64,000 bases of DNA from Odobenus rosmarus divergens (Eukaryota; Chordata; Mammalia; Carnivora; Odobenidae), in contig NW_004450585.1 of assembly GCF_000321225.1 (NCBI RefSeq), positions 244,304 through 308,303 on the forward strand, read 5' to 3'. A program made the translations under genes and the position numbers. Positions 1 through 10,346 of the stretch are shown here, piece after piece (the first letter of the stretch is position 1; each line of letters begins with the position of its first letter). The notes below the pieces were generated by a model. It was given only the letters and a program-made list of their open reading frames with translations, did no database searches and had not been told where the DNA came from.

Positions 1-763
1 ATCTGCCATGATGGAAGTATTTACACAATGGAAATTGGTAAACACTGCAAAGCAGGGAATTTGTGGGTTTTGTTTTGTTTTTTTTCCAGAGAGCCAGGGT
101 ATCAGCACACCACTGACTTGAGTCTTCACCAAAAAGCAGAAGTAGAAGAGATCAAAAGGTGGCAAGACTTTGAGCTAAACAGAATGCCATAGTAATTATC
201 TTCCTTAATGTCAAATCAAATATGAATAATCCGTATATACCTGTGCTAATGAAGGTGACCAGTGTCATGTGTAATGACATTATTCTCCGCTGTCCTCTAA
301 TAAGTTGTAAAATGTAGCTCAAAGCAGGGAACAACCAGAACAGAGGCAGTCCCTGGCCCCATCTCATCCTGGTACCACACTTCCTGGGCCCTGTAGACTC
401 AAGGTTACTTATTCCAGCCCCAGCACAGTGCAAATGTGACTAGGTCTCACTTTCCTTTCCTACATCCATCCGCAGACCCCAAGCTGCAATCCTCATTCCC
501 CAAAAGCTCACAGAAGGAGTAGTAAAGTTATGGGGATATAAACGCTATTTCCAATATTCAAAAGGTCTAATATAAATAATATATTAATTTCCAATAAGAT
601 CACACAGGCTAAATAAAGCTTTGTTTTTTGTTGTTGTTGTTTTGCTTTTGCTTTTATCAATTCAATCTGGTCATTTTAGTTATCTCAAGATATTCCAGTT
701 TTTCTAATTGAAAACCATTTTTGAGAAATTTTTTAAAATTGACCAATGAGCTAATTACATCAC
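1..763. other. Unrecognised AT-rich non-coding stretch
   Basis: I see no recognisable repeat family and no exon-like open frame here. Poly-T tracts lie near 70-90 and a TTG-rich tract near 620-650. The longest open frame is under 100 codons, shows no known motif, and is best read as chance. Confidence 0.6.
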
Positions 764-777
764 AAATGATCACTGTA

Positions 778-1050
778 GGGGCAGCTGGGTGGCTCGGTCG
801 GTTGAGCTTTCAACTCTTGGTTTTGGCCCAGGTCATGCTCTCAGGGTCGTGGGATTGAGTTCCACATGGGGCTCCGGACTTAGAGCGGAATCTGCTTAAG
901 ACTCGCTCTCCCTCTCCCTCCCCCTCCCCCCTCTGCCCTTCCCTGGCTCATGCTCCCTCTCTCCCTCTCTCTCTCTTTTTCAAATAAACAAACAAACAAA
1001 CAAACAAACAAATAAATAAATAAATAAATAAAATCTTTTAAAAAAAAACC
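778..1050 (+). mobile_element. CAN-SINE (tRNA-Lys-derived), long-tailed
   Basis: The head (ctgggtggctcggtcggttg) is followed by a CT-rich middle and an unusually long AAACA/AAATA simple-repeat tail ending in AAATCTTTT and poly-A. The element lies between a 14-bp target-site duplication, aaatgatcactgta at 764-777 and aaatgatcattgta at 1051-1064, with one mismatch. The CT stretch and tail are longer than in the other copies in this window. Confidence 0.95.
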
Positions 1051-1064
1051 AAATGATCATTGTA

Positions 1065-2276
1065 TGATAGATAAAGCCTCCTAAATTGGAGTGAAAAAGT
1101 GAAGAACCATTGAAAGCATATAAAGATATTTGAAAGAAAAAACTTTTTCTTTCAGCACATTAGACTCCCTCAGAGGAAGAGATTCTCACCAGACATTGAA
1201 AGGCCAATGATGCATCCCATTTTCCTTATGATAAGCCTCCTAAAAAGAGGCTTTACATTTGGAATCCACAGCACACGCCACGGCCCATGGCCTTTCGTAG
1301 GAAACTCCACAGAGCAAGACAGAAATGCTACTCCTAACTTACAGACCTTTTCCCCTCACGCGACTGCCCCCACTCTCTCCAGTGAACCCCTTGAGCCCTC
1401 CATGATCTTCCCTGAGGAAGGCATAGGGAGAGCTGCAAACCATACTTAAGGAATGTTGCCTAAAAGGCAACCAGCGTGAACCCTTACCCAGCTCTTGTGT
1501 ACATAAACCATCAGCAGATGGAGCTCTTTGCTAATTCAACAATCATTCTAGGTCTGGCTTCAGTGGCCTGTAATAGTTGCATTCTCAATTTTTATGGCTC
1601 ATACTGAATTCCTGTCATTGTTGGGATTAGCTCATTACTGTATTTTGTATGGAAACATCCAGGAACTATATTTCTACAAGTGAATGATGGAAAAATTAAG
1701 ATGAGTTCTCTTAGTATTGGAGACAATATCTGATGTATTGTCCTTGTATTGTCTTCAAGTGTGTGAAAATAGTGCTTTAATTCATTCATTCCAGAAATAT
1801 TAAGACCTGCATGTGTTGTCAGAAATATCACATATGTTTGTTCTCTTTAAATCAAACTGATATCGTTTTGGGGCCCCATCTAATCAGGCTGTGGGGAAAT
1901 TCCATAAGTAGAGGTTCCTGAACTCCCAAATTCAGGATCCTATAAAGATTCCAGGGCTTACACAATTTCAAAGGAAGAGAAGGCATGGATGGGAGGGTGT
2001 GCCTGTGGTCAATGGCCATATCTTTGGCCAAGATACCAAGCAAGATGTGTCTTACTGGGTCCTTCTCTGCTCCTCCTAAACCAAATGTGGAATATAGGAA
2101 TCATCTGTGAGTCTGGAAACCTTTCAAGGCCCATCTGGTCTTACATCCCCAAAGGGGGCAGCATGCAGCCATCCTTCTCTGGGGTGTTGCCAGAAGCACA
2201 GCCAAATTACCTGCTTCTCTGGGAACCATAGGCTTCTCCCTTCTCAGCTCTCAAAAAATCTCATTTTCAGTCAGAT
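1065..2276. other. Unrecognised non-coding stretch
   Basis: About 1.2 kb with no repeat family I can name. Open frames at 1207-1449 and 1989-2231 are short and have no motif. Nothing supports a gene. Confidence 0.55.
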
Positions 2277-2287
2277 AAAAATGCTTC

Positions 2288-2494
2288 GGGGCACCTGGGT
2301 GGCTCAGTTGGTTAAACGTCTGCCTTCGGCTCAGGTCATGATCCCCGGGTCCTGTGATCGAGCCCCAAAGGGCTCCCTGCTCAGTGGGGAGTCTGCTTTT
2401 CCCTCTCCCTCTGCCCTTCCCCCCAGCTCATGCTCACTTTCTCTGGAGCTCTCTGTCTCTCTCTCTCAAATAAATAAATAAAATATTTTTTTAA
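2288..2494 (+). mobile_element. CAN-SINE
   Basis: Complete copy: head at 2288, 'gatcgagcccc'-type B-box region, CT-rich middle, AAATAAATAAATAAAAT tail. It is flanked by an 11-bp direct repeat aaaaatgcttc at 2277-2287 and 2495-2505. A 124-codon open frame runs through it and is fortuitous. Confidence 0.95.
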
Positions 2495-2530
2495 AAAAAT
2501 GCTTCTCCCGTCCTATTTCCCTTAGAGTAA

Positions 2531-2714
2531 TAGTCATCAACCTTAACTGTACGTTGTAATCACCTGGAGCACTGTAAAAAAAAAAAAAGAATGCTGATTC
2601 CTGGTTCCTACCTCCAGAGATACTGACCTAATTGGTATTCAGTGTGGCTGGGACAATGAGGTATTTCAAAACTCCCCAGACGATTCTAATGTGCAGCCAA
2701 GTTCGAAAACTGTC
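2531..2714 (+). mobile_element. MER5A-like hAT-Charlie DNA transposon fossil
   Basis: A 184-bp block with the MER5A layout. A left arm near 2531 (tcatcaacctta then aatcacctgg) is followed by the central 'ccagagatactga' and 'taattggta'. The inverted right arm reads ctccccaga, gattctaatgtgcagcc and ends near 2714. Its length matches the roughly 190-bp non-autonomous family. Both arms are diverged, so this is an old insertion. Confidence 0.85.
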
Positions 2715-2734
2715 ATTAATTGTGACAAATATAT

Positions 2735-2876
2735 GAACATAACATGTTAATAATTAGAGAGGCTGGGAATGAGGTATGTAAGAACTTTGTGTACTAACTT
2801 TGCAATTCTTCTCTTAGTTTAATACTGTTCTAAAATTAAAAGTTGGCTAAAAACAAAAACAAAAAAGCAAAGGGCA
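2735..2876 (+). mobile_element. Old LINE-1 3' end, interrupted by assembly gap
   Basis: The block 'acatgttaataattagagaggctgggaatg' through 'actttgcaattcttctc' and 'ctgttctaaaattaaaagtt' is the common L1 3' terminal pattern, ending in an A-rich tail. The tail runs straight into the N gap at 2877. Confidence 0.65.
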
Positions 2877-2964
2877 NNNNNNNNNNNNNNNNNNNNNNNN
2901 NNNNNNNNNNNNNNNNNNNNNNNNNNAAAGTTGGCTAAAAACAAAAACAAAAAAGCAAAGGGCA
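2839..2964. repeat. 38-bp exact direct repeat flanking a 50-N assembly gap
   Basis: Bases 2839-2876 and 2927-2964 are identical over 38 bp, from aaagttggct to gcaaagggca. Between them lie exactly 50 N (2877-2926). This is the signature of two contig ends that really overlap but were left unjoined, so the duplication is probably artificial. Confidence 0.85.
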
Positions 2965-2972
2965 CAATACCT

Positions 2973-3044
2973 CCATATATATATATATATTTTTATATAT
3001 ATATATATATGTATATATATACATATATACACACACACACATAA
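2973..3044. repeat. AT/AC compound microsatellite
   Basis: Runs of (AT)n and (TA)n interrupted by TTTT and G, passing into (AC)n around 3029-3041. It lies immediately downstream of the assembly gap, which may explain why assembly failed there. Confidence 0.85.
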
Positions 3045-3050
3045 TAACAT

Positions 3051-4329
3051 ATAAGATGGAAGGCAATATTTATTTTTTTAAAAACATTATGCACATAATA
3101 AATTTTTTTTCAAATACTACCAAAAGCTAAAAAATGAAAACTACAAGTGAAAATAAACAAAAACTCTATAGTCAAGGAGTGAGACAGCAAAAATTGTGTT
3201 TTTTTAATAAAAAAGTTTTTACCCATAGAAAATACTTTATCCTATTTTAGAAAATTTGTGAAATGCAATAATATATAAAAGAAAAGTCACCTGTATTTTA
3301 TACTTTTGTACAAAGCATATAATCAAATGTTAGGTAAAGAAAGCACAATCCAATAATGTATTACAGTCATAATTCCAGCTATATCATGAGATTATATATC
3401 TTGAAATTTTATACTGTCTGTACTATGCTCAATACACTTAATTTTAGATGTTTCCATTTACCCCTCAAATATTCATCACTGCAAAAAAAAAGTTAAAGGG
3501 ACTCTTCATGAAGTATGGAAGACTGGAAATGAAGTGGCACCTCTTACCTCTCACTGCCAGTCTTTGGTTCCCAGGACAGGACACCCTCAGATCCCAGGCA
3601 TCTCTCTCCTCAGCTAGGGAAAGGCTGAAGGGTTGGGCTGAACCCCAAGACACCCACTGCCACAGCAGTCTCCGCCTGTAAGAGAACTCAGTCCTTTTCC
3701 ACAGTTCCATATGCCTTCCCCCCAACTCTCTGCAGGCCCCTCTCTCCAAGCTCCATGTTAGACTGGAAGCTGACTTTTTTTGGTACTTGGACTTCTAAGA
3801 CATATCCCCCCCCCAAAAAAAAGAAAAAGGAAAAAGAAAAAAAACAGGGGCTTGATTAATATCATTAAGTTAACTGCTTTGTTTTACTTAGGGAAGCAAA
3901 GTTAAAATAATGCTAGGAATCAAAATATTATATGTGACCAGGTTATGATGACCAGTACAAAATTATCTGTAATTCATTTTTCCAAAAACAGCACATCCTA
4001 AACTGAATAAATTCTCTGTGACTTTTAATTTTTATCCTAAAAAAAAATCACATTTTTCAGAAAATTCCTCCTCCGTCACAGTCACAGTTTTCCAGGAATC
4101 CCTTCTTTTGCTTGTGTTGTATCATGAATATCTCAGTTATGAATGGATTGTCTTTCACGTCCCAGAAATTCCGCAATGTTTTTTCTCTTCTGACTTTTCT
4201 TCTATGGCCATGGCTGTGATGAATTTGTTTTAATTGTATCTTTCTTCCGTTTCAAAGGTAATGGTTGGGGGAGAAGGGGTAAGTGCAGGCTTTGCCCGCT
4301 GATTTGGGGGGACAGTCACTGAGAGAGCA
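3051..4329. other. Unrecognised AT-rich stretch
   Basis: No family recognised. A C-run followed by an A/G-rich tract lies at about 3806-3846. The segment 3530-3760 is more GC-rich and open on both strands for under 100 codons, with no motif I can name. Confidence 0.5.
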
Positions 4330-4470
4330 CCCAGGCAGCAGTGACAATGAGGGGCTGGAATGCAAGGCTGAACATCAGGAAACGGGGACTACTGTGATAG
4401 CCCAGATGAGAAATGGCGAAAGCTGGAACTAGAGCCACATCAGTGGGACAGATATGAGAGAACATATTGT
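4330..4470. repeat. Possible fragment of an ancient mammalian repeat
   Basis: The stretch 'gatagcccagatgagaaatggcgaaagctgg' resembles part of the long ancient repeat that I also see at 21350-22480 (fragments with 'aatccaggcgagagatgatgg' character). Identity is weak and no ends are visible. Confidence 0.3.
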
Positions 4471-4483
4471 ACCCTGGTTTTTT

Positions 4484-4716
4484 TGTTTGTTCGTTTAAAG
4501 ATTTTATTTATTTGACAGAGGGAGATAGCAAGAGAGGAGCAGAAGCAGGGGGTAGTGGGAGAGGGAGAAGCAGGCAGGAGAAGAAGAAACCAACTGGAGA
4601 GGGACAAGCAGACTCCCTGCTGAGCAGGGAGCCAGACTCCGGCTCGATCCCAGGACGCTGAGATCATGACCTGAACCGAAGGCAGACGCTTAACGACTGA
4701 GCCACCCAAGTGTCCT
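4484..4716 (-). mobile_element. CAN-SINE, reverse orientation
   Basis: Read on the minus strand: tail complement 'aaagattttatttatttgacag' at 4497, GA-rich middle, and head complement 'gccacccaagtgtcct' ending at 4716. Near-matching flanks (ccctggttttttt about 4472-4484; cccctgttttt from 4719) suggest a degraded target duplication. Confidence 0.93.
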
Positions 4717-4730
4717 GTCCCCTGTTTTTG

Positions 4731-6790
4731 AGGACATTTACCGTGTTGGTGGAAAGACAAACATAACATAAAACACAACCTGAGTGTCTCAGGCTTTACA
4801 GCTTGTAGGTCATATAAAGATCACACACAAAAGAGTAATATCGCCAATGTCACTGGTTTCCCCACCTGCTCAAACAAGAGCTCAGCCCTGGGCAAAGTTT
4901 CCCTTTGTTATTTGTGGAGCCACCCAGGGGTGGCTCACATGTGCTCAGAATGCGTCTATCCCTGCAGGACTCTATTGTTCTCATGAACACTCCAGGGATG
5001 AACTAAGTCCTCATGTAACCACACAGTGGCTTGAAGTGATGCCCAAGCTGCCATCAAGCTGAAGCCCTTGACAACTCAAGCTTTCTTATTAGGTCTGCTT
5101 AGAATGAGTTCTCAGCCAAGAGGAACTTCAGTTCTCATGTAAACAGACCTCTGGTATGATCACATCCACCCCCAACCCCTACCACATTAACATGGACAAA
5201 GCTGGATCCCATTCAATGCAAACTGTGACCTCTCTTTTCACCAGTCCCATTATATCCCAAATAAGCATTTAAAATAATACAAAGTGGGATGGCAGGAAAG
5301 AGATGGGTCTTAGTGAACATATATGTTATATGTGTACATGTAAGAAAACGATTATTAAAAAATAGCCTCGACCTTGAATTAGAATAGAAAGGAAACTATC
5401 AGAAACATATAAATGGAAACAAAATGGCAGAGACAACACAGGCCCTTCCACTAAAGAAAGACATCCATCTGGTGACCACATTCAGTGCTACCAACTTCAT
5501 TTTAGAGAGGACAATAATAACAGGCCCAAGCTACAGAAAGGGCTCAAAGGCACACTTTTTTTTTAACTCAATGTCTTAAAGCCTTGAAGGAAGTTCACCT
5601 CATCTGAAAGCCTTGCCTGTAGATAGCAGTGTCCCAGGGAAAACCTCTGAATTACACACATTTCCCTCAAGTTGGGCTTAGCCTGTCAATATTAGCTGGA
5701 AGAGGAGATGGTTCAAAATAACCAAAAGACAAGTTGGAAGTACCCACTTGCATCCCTAACCTCCCCGCCTTATCTTCCCATCCACCATACGTCTCTCCCT
5801 TCCCCTCCCGGCAATGTCCCTCCCAGGACAACTGTTCATGCTCTCTGACAGTCCACAGCTTCAGCTCCAATCCAGCTGTCAGGAAACAACAAACCTGGTT
5901 TACACGGCACCTGAAGGATAGCACACTTCGGAAATCCCTGGAGAAGATGAGAAAAAGGCACAGGAATCATTTCAAGCTGTTGCAGCCCTAGTCCACAGTT
6001 AGCAATAGAACTGCTACTGAATGAAAGTCAAACTAGCTTTGTTCTTAGCCATGGCTTCCTTTTATCTTTATCTGCTTTAGAATCAAGCAGTCAGGAGAGA
6101 GAGCGATGGGAGGACTCAGAGAAAGACTCAGAGAGAGTGTTGGGAGAAAAGAGGGAAGAACTGCTTTTGTTTTTCCTATGGCAGATAGGAGAAGAGGAAG
6201 CATTCTCATCCAGTTTGTTGATCTTAGCTCTTCAGAGATTCTTTCAGGAGTAATTAGAGCTTTGGCTCCTTACTGTACTCAAGGAGAGCTGTTTCCTAGG
6301 TAAAATGAATTGAGCACTTTGAAGGAGCAAGTTTAGCATTTTTAGATAAGTTTAGGTCAAAGAAGCCAAATTGACAGGATGTCCTATTTAAATCACATGA
6401 GAAAATACAACTTCTTGTTTTAGGCTAGTTTATTGTTTTCCATCTGAAAATGCAGCAGGCAATTCTTTAAATTGTTTTTATACACATATAAATAAAACAT
6501 GAATCAAACCATGTATATTATTATATGGAGTTAAACTGGAAAAGAAACATCTGCTATTCCTAAGACACTCTTGTTCACAGGTGTTGTATTGTTATATACA
6601 ATATACAAGTTTACATATCTAGAAAAACCTCACAGGAATACAAATTGCTAGAGTATTGTTGAGAGTAAATTATATTTTAAATTCTTAGTAAATGTTATGC
6701 TAGCCTATCAGCCCACCAGTGGCCACCCACCACCAGCTGAGAAGTACTGGAGAAACGAACAGCCACGTGAAATAAGAGTGTGAATAAAAT
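4731..6790. other. Unrecognised non-coding stretch
   Basis: About 2 kb in which I can name no repeat and support no exon. Short open frames (for example 4784-5062, 5734-5991, 6106-6303) show no conserved motif and have mixed, non-coding-like composition. Confidence 0.5.
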
Positions 6791-6809
6791 AACAAAGACA
6801 GCCTGCTGT

Positions 6810-7370
6810 TGGTTCTTGTATTAGCCAGGGTCCAGTCAGGAAACAGAAATACACCAGATATTTTAGCAAGGAGCATTTAACATAAGGAATAGTTAACCAG
6901 GTATTGGAGAGCTGGAAATGCAACAGGGTCCACCCTGAAGTAACACAGAGATGTAACTGCGAGGAGCAGCTCCCACCCCTGGGGTAAGGGCAACAAAGGG
7001 AAGATTTCAAAAGTCTTAAAACTCAGAAGGCTGCAGGAGGGATGGCACAGAGCTGGCACCCAGATCTCCGAGGAGGGGATGCTGCCTGGCTGAGCTGTCT
7101 TCTCTAAGGGAGTGCACTGAGGCTGGTTCTGAAGGAACTGCTTACTACTGAAATCAGTGGTCCGTGGTGATGCTGACAGGAACGGCAAGAAGCAAGTCCC
7201 CACTTCCAGTCTCTTCTGGTGGCCCCTTTAGATAGAGTTTAACAGATCCCGCTGACAAAGGAGAAGTTTGCAGGGACTGAGCCCTAACATCACAAAGCAA
7301 AGTACAGAAGAGTAGAATTAAAGGCCAGTGACATTGTACCAGCCCAGTCTTGTCCCACATTTTTAAAGGA
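6810..7370. repeat. Candidate ancient interspersed repeat, unclassified
   Basis: It begins with 'gtattagccagggtccagtcaggaaacagaaatacacc' and continues through 'tttaacataaggaatagttaa'. The wording is typical of a widespread old mammalian repeat, but I cannot assign a family or its ends. Alternatively it may be single-copy DNA. Confidence 0.35.
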
Positions 7371-8124
7371 TTCTAATATGCTTAACCTTATTTCTTCTGC
7401 TTGTAGAAAGTTTCCAATGTGATTATATTATTGCAACAAAACATGTGCATCCTCCTATGCAAAAACAGCTCAAGGAAGGGATAAAGGAAGGTGAGATATT
7501 ACCTTATCATAAATAGAAGTGCTATACTGGGATGGGATTGCTGTGAAACATCGTTTTCATCTTTAACATTTGCCTTAGACTTTTCCACTCAACTCTGTGT
7601 CTGGTTTAAGGAGAACCCAATAACTTAAATTTCCATTAGCATTTGGTTGTTTATAAAAATTGGTTTCCAGGCTACTGAAAAAAAAAATGTTCTTGGTTCT
7701 CAAGAATCACTCTTCCCCCATATTTTTTATAAATGTTTATTGATGAAAGAAATGGATGCTGTTGACGGGACTGCTGTCCGTAGTGGCAGCCCCTACCTAG
7801 TTAGTCCTACGGGTAGAAATTTTTGTCATCCAAAAGGTTGGAAGTTCTAAAACCCTGACAAGTTATCACAAACTCATCTCACAAAAACATAATGAGTATA
7901 ATCTCTTTTTAAACTTCTTCTAATATATAATGCTAAAAGATATTGCCAATATTTTGTTAAGTGAGAGAAAAAAGCAACAGATACAACACAAACTCATTTT
8001 TTGTGCAAATATATGTAAAAAAAGACCAGAAAAAATATACCAGTATTAAGAGATTATGTTAATTTTTACTCTTTTATCTTTTCTTATTTATATATTGTAA
8101 GCAGCAATGTAATAATAATATAGC
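7371..8124. other. Unrecognised AT-rich stretch
   Basis: AT-rich, with short A runs near 7678 and 8010. The part around 7960-8100 faintly resembles an old L1 3' region ('gtgagagaaaaaagcaacagat', 'atgtaaaaaaagaccagaaa'), but too weakly to call. Confidence 0.45.
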
Positions 8125-8285
8125 TCTCTGTGGAGTGCATCCTATAGGCCAGGTCTCATCTACTACTGAGACCTCTGAGGTCTCAGTAGTACCATTTTAC
8201 CTGAGAAAAAATGAAAACTTGGACCAGTCATTTGCCCTGACTCTCCAGCTGGTGAAGACAGAGAGAGATCCGAATGCCAGTCTAC
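8125..8285 (+). repeat. MIR-like SINE fossil
   Basis: The order of segments fits MIR: 'gagtgcatcctataggccaggt', then 'accattttacctgagaaaa', then 'agctggtgaag' and 'gatccgaatgcc'. It is diverged, and the central part is interrupted by a perfect palindrome listed separately. Confidence 0.65.
8161..8191. repeat. Perfect 31-bp palindrome
   Basis: Arm tactactgagacctc at 8161-8175, one spacer base T at 8176, and the exact inverted arm gaggtctcagtagta at 8177-8191. There are 15 paired positions without mismatch. Confidence 0.97.
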
Positions 8286-8465
8286 TGGCCTCACAAGCCC
8301 CCACACTTAATTACATGTATTACTTTAAGAAGGAGAAAGAAAGAGCAATTTTTTAAAGTATTGTGTTGAATAAATACAAACCTTTAGTTAAATGAAATGA
8401 CCATTTTCTTTATTAACTTGTTTAGCGAATAGCCACTGATCCAAAATTATTAGATGTCCAGGCCA

Positions 8466-9284
8466 CGGCCAGAAACCTAAGTGAAATAGATATAAGTAAC
8501 AAGGCTGATAAAGAACTTAAAGTAACGATCATAAAGATACCTATTGGACTTGAGAAAAGAGCAGAAGGCATCAGGGAGACCCTTAACAATACAAGGAATA
8601 ACAGCAGAGATAAAGTGTTCAATAGACAAAATGAGAAACAGGCTTGATGGAGTGAACAGCAGGCTGGAAGAAGCAGAGTAATGAATTACTGACCTAGAAG
8701 ACAGAGTAATGGAAGGTAATCAAGCCAAACAAAAGAGAGAAAAAAGAATTATGCAAAATGAGAATAGACCTATGGAATTCAGTGACTCCATCAAACATAA
8801 TAATATTTGTATTATAGGAGCCCGAGAACAAGAGAGAGAAAAGGGGGAGAAAATTTATTTGGAGAAATAATAGCTGAAAATTTCCCTAATCTGGGTAAGG
8901 AAACAGATATCCAGATCCAGTGTATCTGCAGCAAAGTAAACAAAAGCAGATCCACACCAAGACATATTGTAATTAAATTGGTAAATTACAGTGATAAAGA
9001 AAAAAATTTTTAAGCAGCAAGACAATAAGAGACAGTTACATATAAGGGAAACCCCATAGGCTCTCAGCAGATTTTTTTTCAGCAGAAACTTGGCAAGCCA
9101 GAAGAGAGTGGCATGATATAGTCAAAGTGCTGAATGGGAAAAATCTGCAACCAAGAATATTCTATCTAGCAAGGCTATCATTCAGAATAGAAGGAGAAAT
9201 AAAGAGTTTCCCAGACAAATAAAAACTAAAGGAGTTCATGACCACAAAACCAGCCCTGCAAGAAATATTGAATAGGGCTCTTTG
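8466..9284 (+). pseudogene. Decayed L1 ORF1 (RNA-binding protein)
   Basis: ORF1 encodes the L1 nucleic-acid chaperone that coats L1 RNA as a trimer. The remnant is broken. The longest intact piece, 8807-9013, contains the ENFPNLGKETDIQIQ and TPRHIVIKL segments typical of the RRM to C-terminal-domain junction. Upstream, the frame has coiled-coil-like Glu/Lys/Asn-rich coding with stops. The family's terminal 'gggctctttga' stop region falls at about 9274-9284. No functional product is expected. Confidence 0.85.
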
Positions 9285-9723
9285 AGTGGAAAAAAAAACA
9301 AAAAAGACCAAAAGTGACAGTATGAAAGTAGGAAACACAAGAGCAGTAAAAGCAAATATTTCTATAAAAAGTCAGTCAAGGAATTCACAAAATAAAAAGA
9401 TATAAAATATGACACCATCTACCTAAAACATAGGGAGGAGAGGAACAAAGAATGAGTATAAACGTAAGCAACCACCAACTTAATATACTATGTGCAGAAG
9501 ATGTTATATACAAACCTAGTGGTAACCACAATTCAAAAACCAAAGAATAAAGAGAAAGAAATCTAAATATATCACTAAAGAGAATCAGCAAACCATGGAA
9601 AAGAGAAAAGAGAAGAAAGGATCAGAGAAAATCTTCAGAAACAACCACAAAACAAGTAATAAAATGGTAATGAACACATATCTATCAATAAATACTTTGA
9701 ATGCAAATGGACTAAACACTCCC

Positions 9724-9930
9724 TAGGTTTCAGCTCATGTCATGATCTCAGGGTCCAGGGATCACTACCATGTTGGGCTCCCTGCTCAGCAGGGAGTCTG
9801 CTCAAGGATTCTCCCTCTCCCTCTGCCCCTACCCCGACTCACACACACTTGCTCTCTCTCTCTCTTTCCCTAAAATAAATGAATAAATGTTAAAAAAAAA
9901 AAAAAAAAAAAATGTTAAAAAAAAAAAAAA
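9724..9930 (+). mobile_element. CAN-SINE, 5'-truncated, inside L1
   Basis: Starts at the 'ggtttcagctcatgtcatgatctc' point of the family, so the tRNA-like head with the A box is missing. The CT-rich part and an unusual double tail follow: two aatgttAAAA blocks, each with a long A run up to about 9930. The L1 resumes at 'gacacagggtgacagaatgg'. Confidence 0.9.
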
Positions 9931-10129
9931 AAAGACACAGGGTGACAGAATGGATTAAAAAACAAGACCCATCTATATGCTGCTTACAGGAGACTCATTT
10001 CAGACCTAAAGACATTTGCAGATTGAAAGTGAGAGAATGGAGAACATTTATCATGCAAATGGATATCAAAGGAAAGCCAGAGTAGCAATATTTATATCAG
10101 ACAAGACAGATTTTAAAACAAAGACTATA

Positions 10130-10346
10130 GGGGCGCCTGGGTGGCTCAGTCCTTAAGTGTCTGCCTTCGGCTCAGGTCATGATCCCGGGGTCCTGGGATC
10201 GAGCCCCGCATCGGGCTCCCTGCTTGGCAGGAAGCTTACTTCTCCCTCTTCCACTCCCTCTGCTTGTGTTCCCTCTCTCGCTGTCTCTCTCTCTCTCTCT
10301 CTCTCTGTCAAATAAATAAATAAAATCTTTAAAAAATAAATAAAAT
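10130..10346 (+). mobile_element. CAN-SINE, young-looking, inside L1 ORF2
   Basis: Full copy with the caniform 'tgcttgtgttccctctctcgctgtc' 3' region and AAATAAATAAAATCTTTA tail. The 15-bp target duplication aaaacaaagactata is perfect (10115-10129 and 10347-10361). The intact duplication and close fit to the consensus suggest a recent insertion. Confidence 0.97.

Noticed and set aside
778..860. tRNA gene suggested by tRNA-like SINE heads
   Set aside because: The A and B box words belong to the tRNA-derived SINE head. No complete cloverleaf or mature acceptor stem is present in any copy.
2107..2481. 124-codon frame as a small protein gene
   Set aside because: Half of it is the translated CAN-SINE (WVAQLVKRLPSAQVMIPGS), a recurrent SINE-derived peptide in this window.
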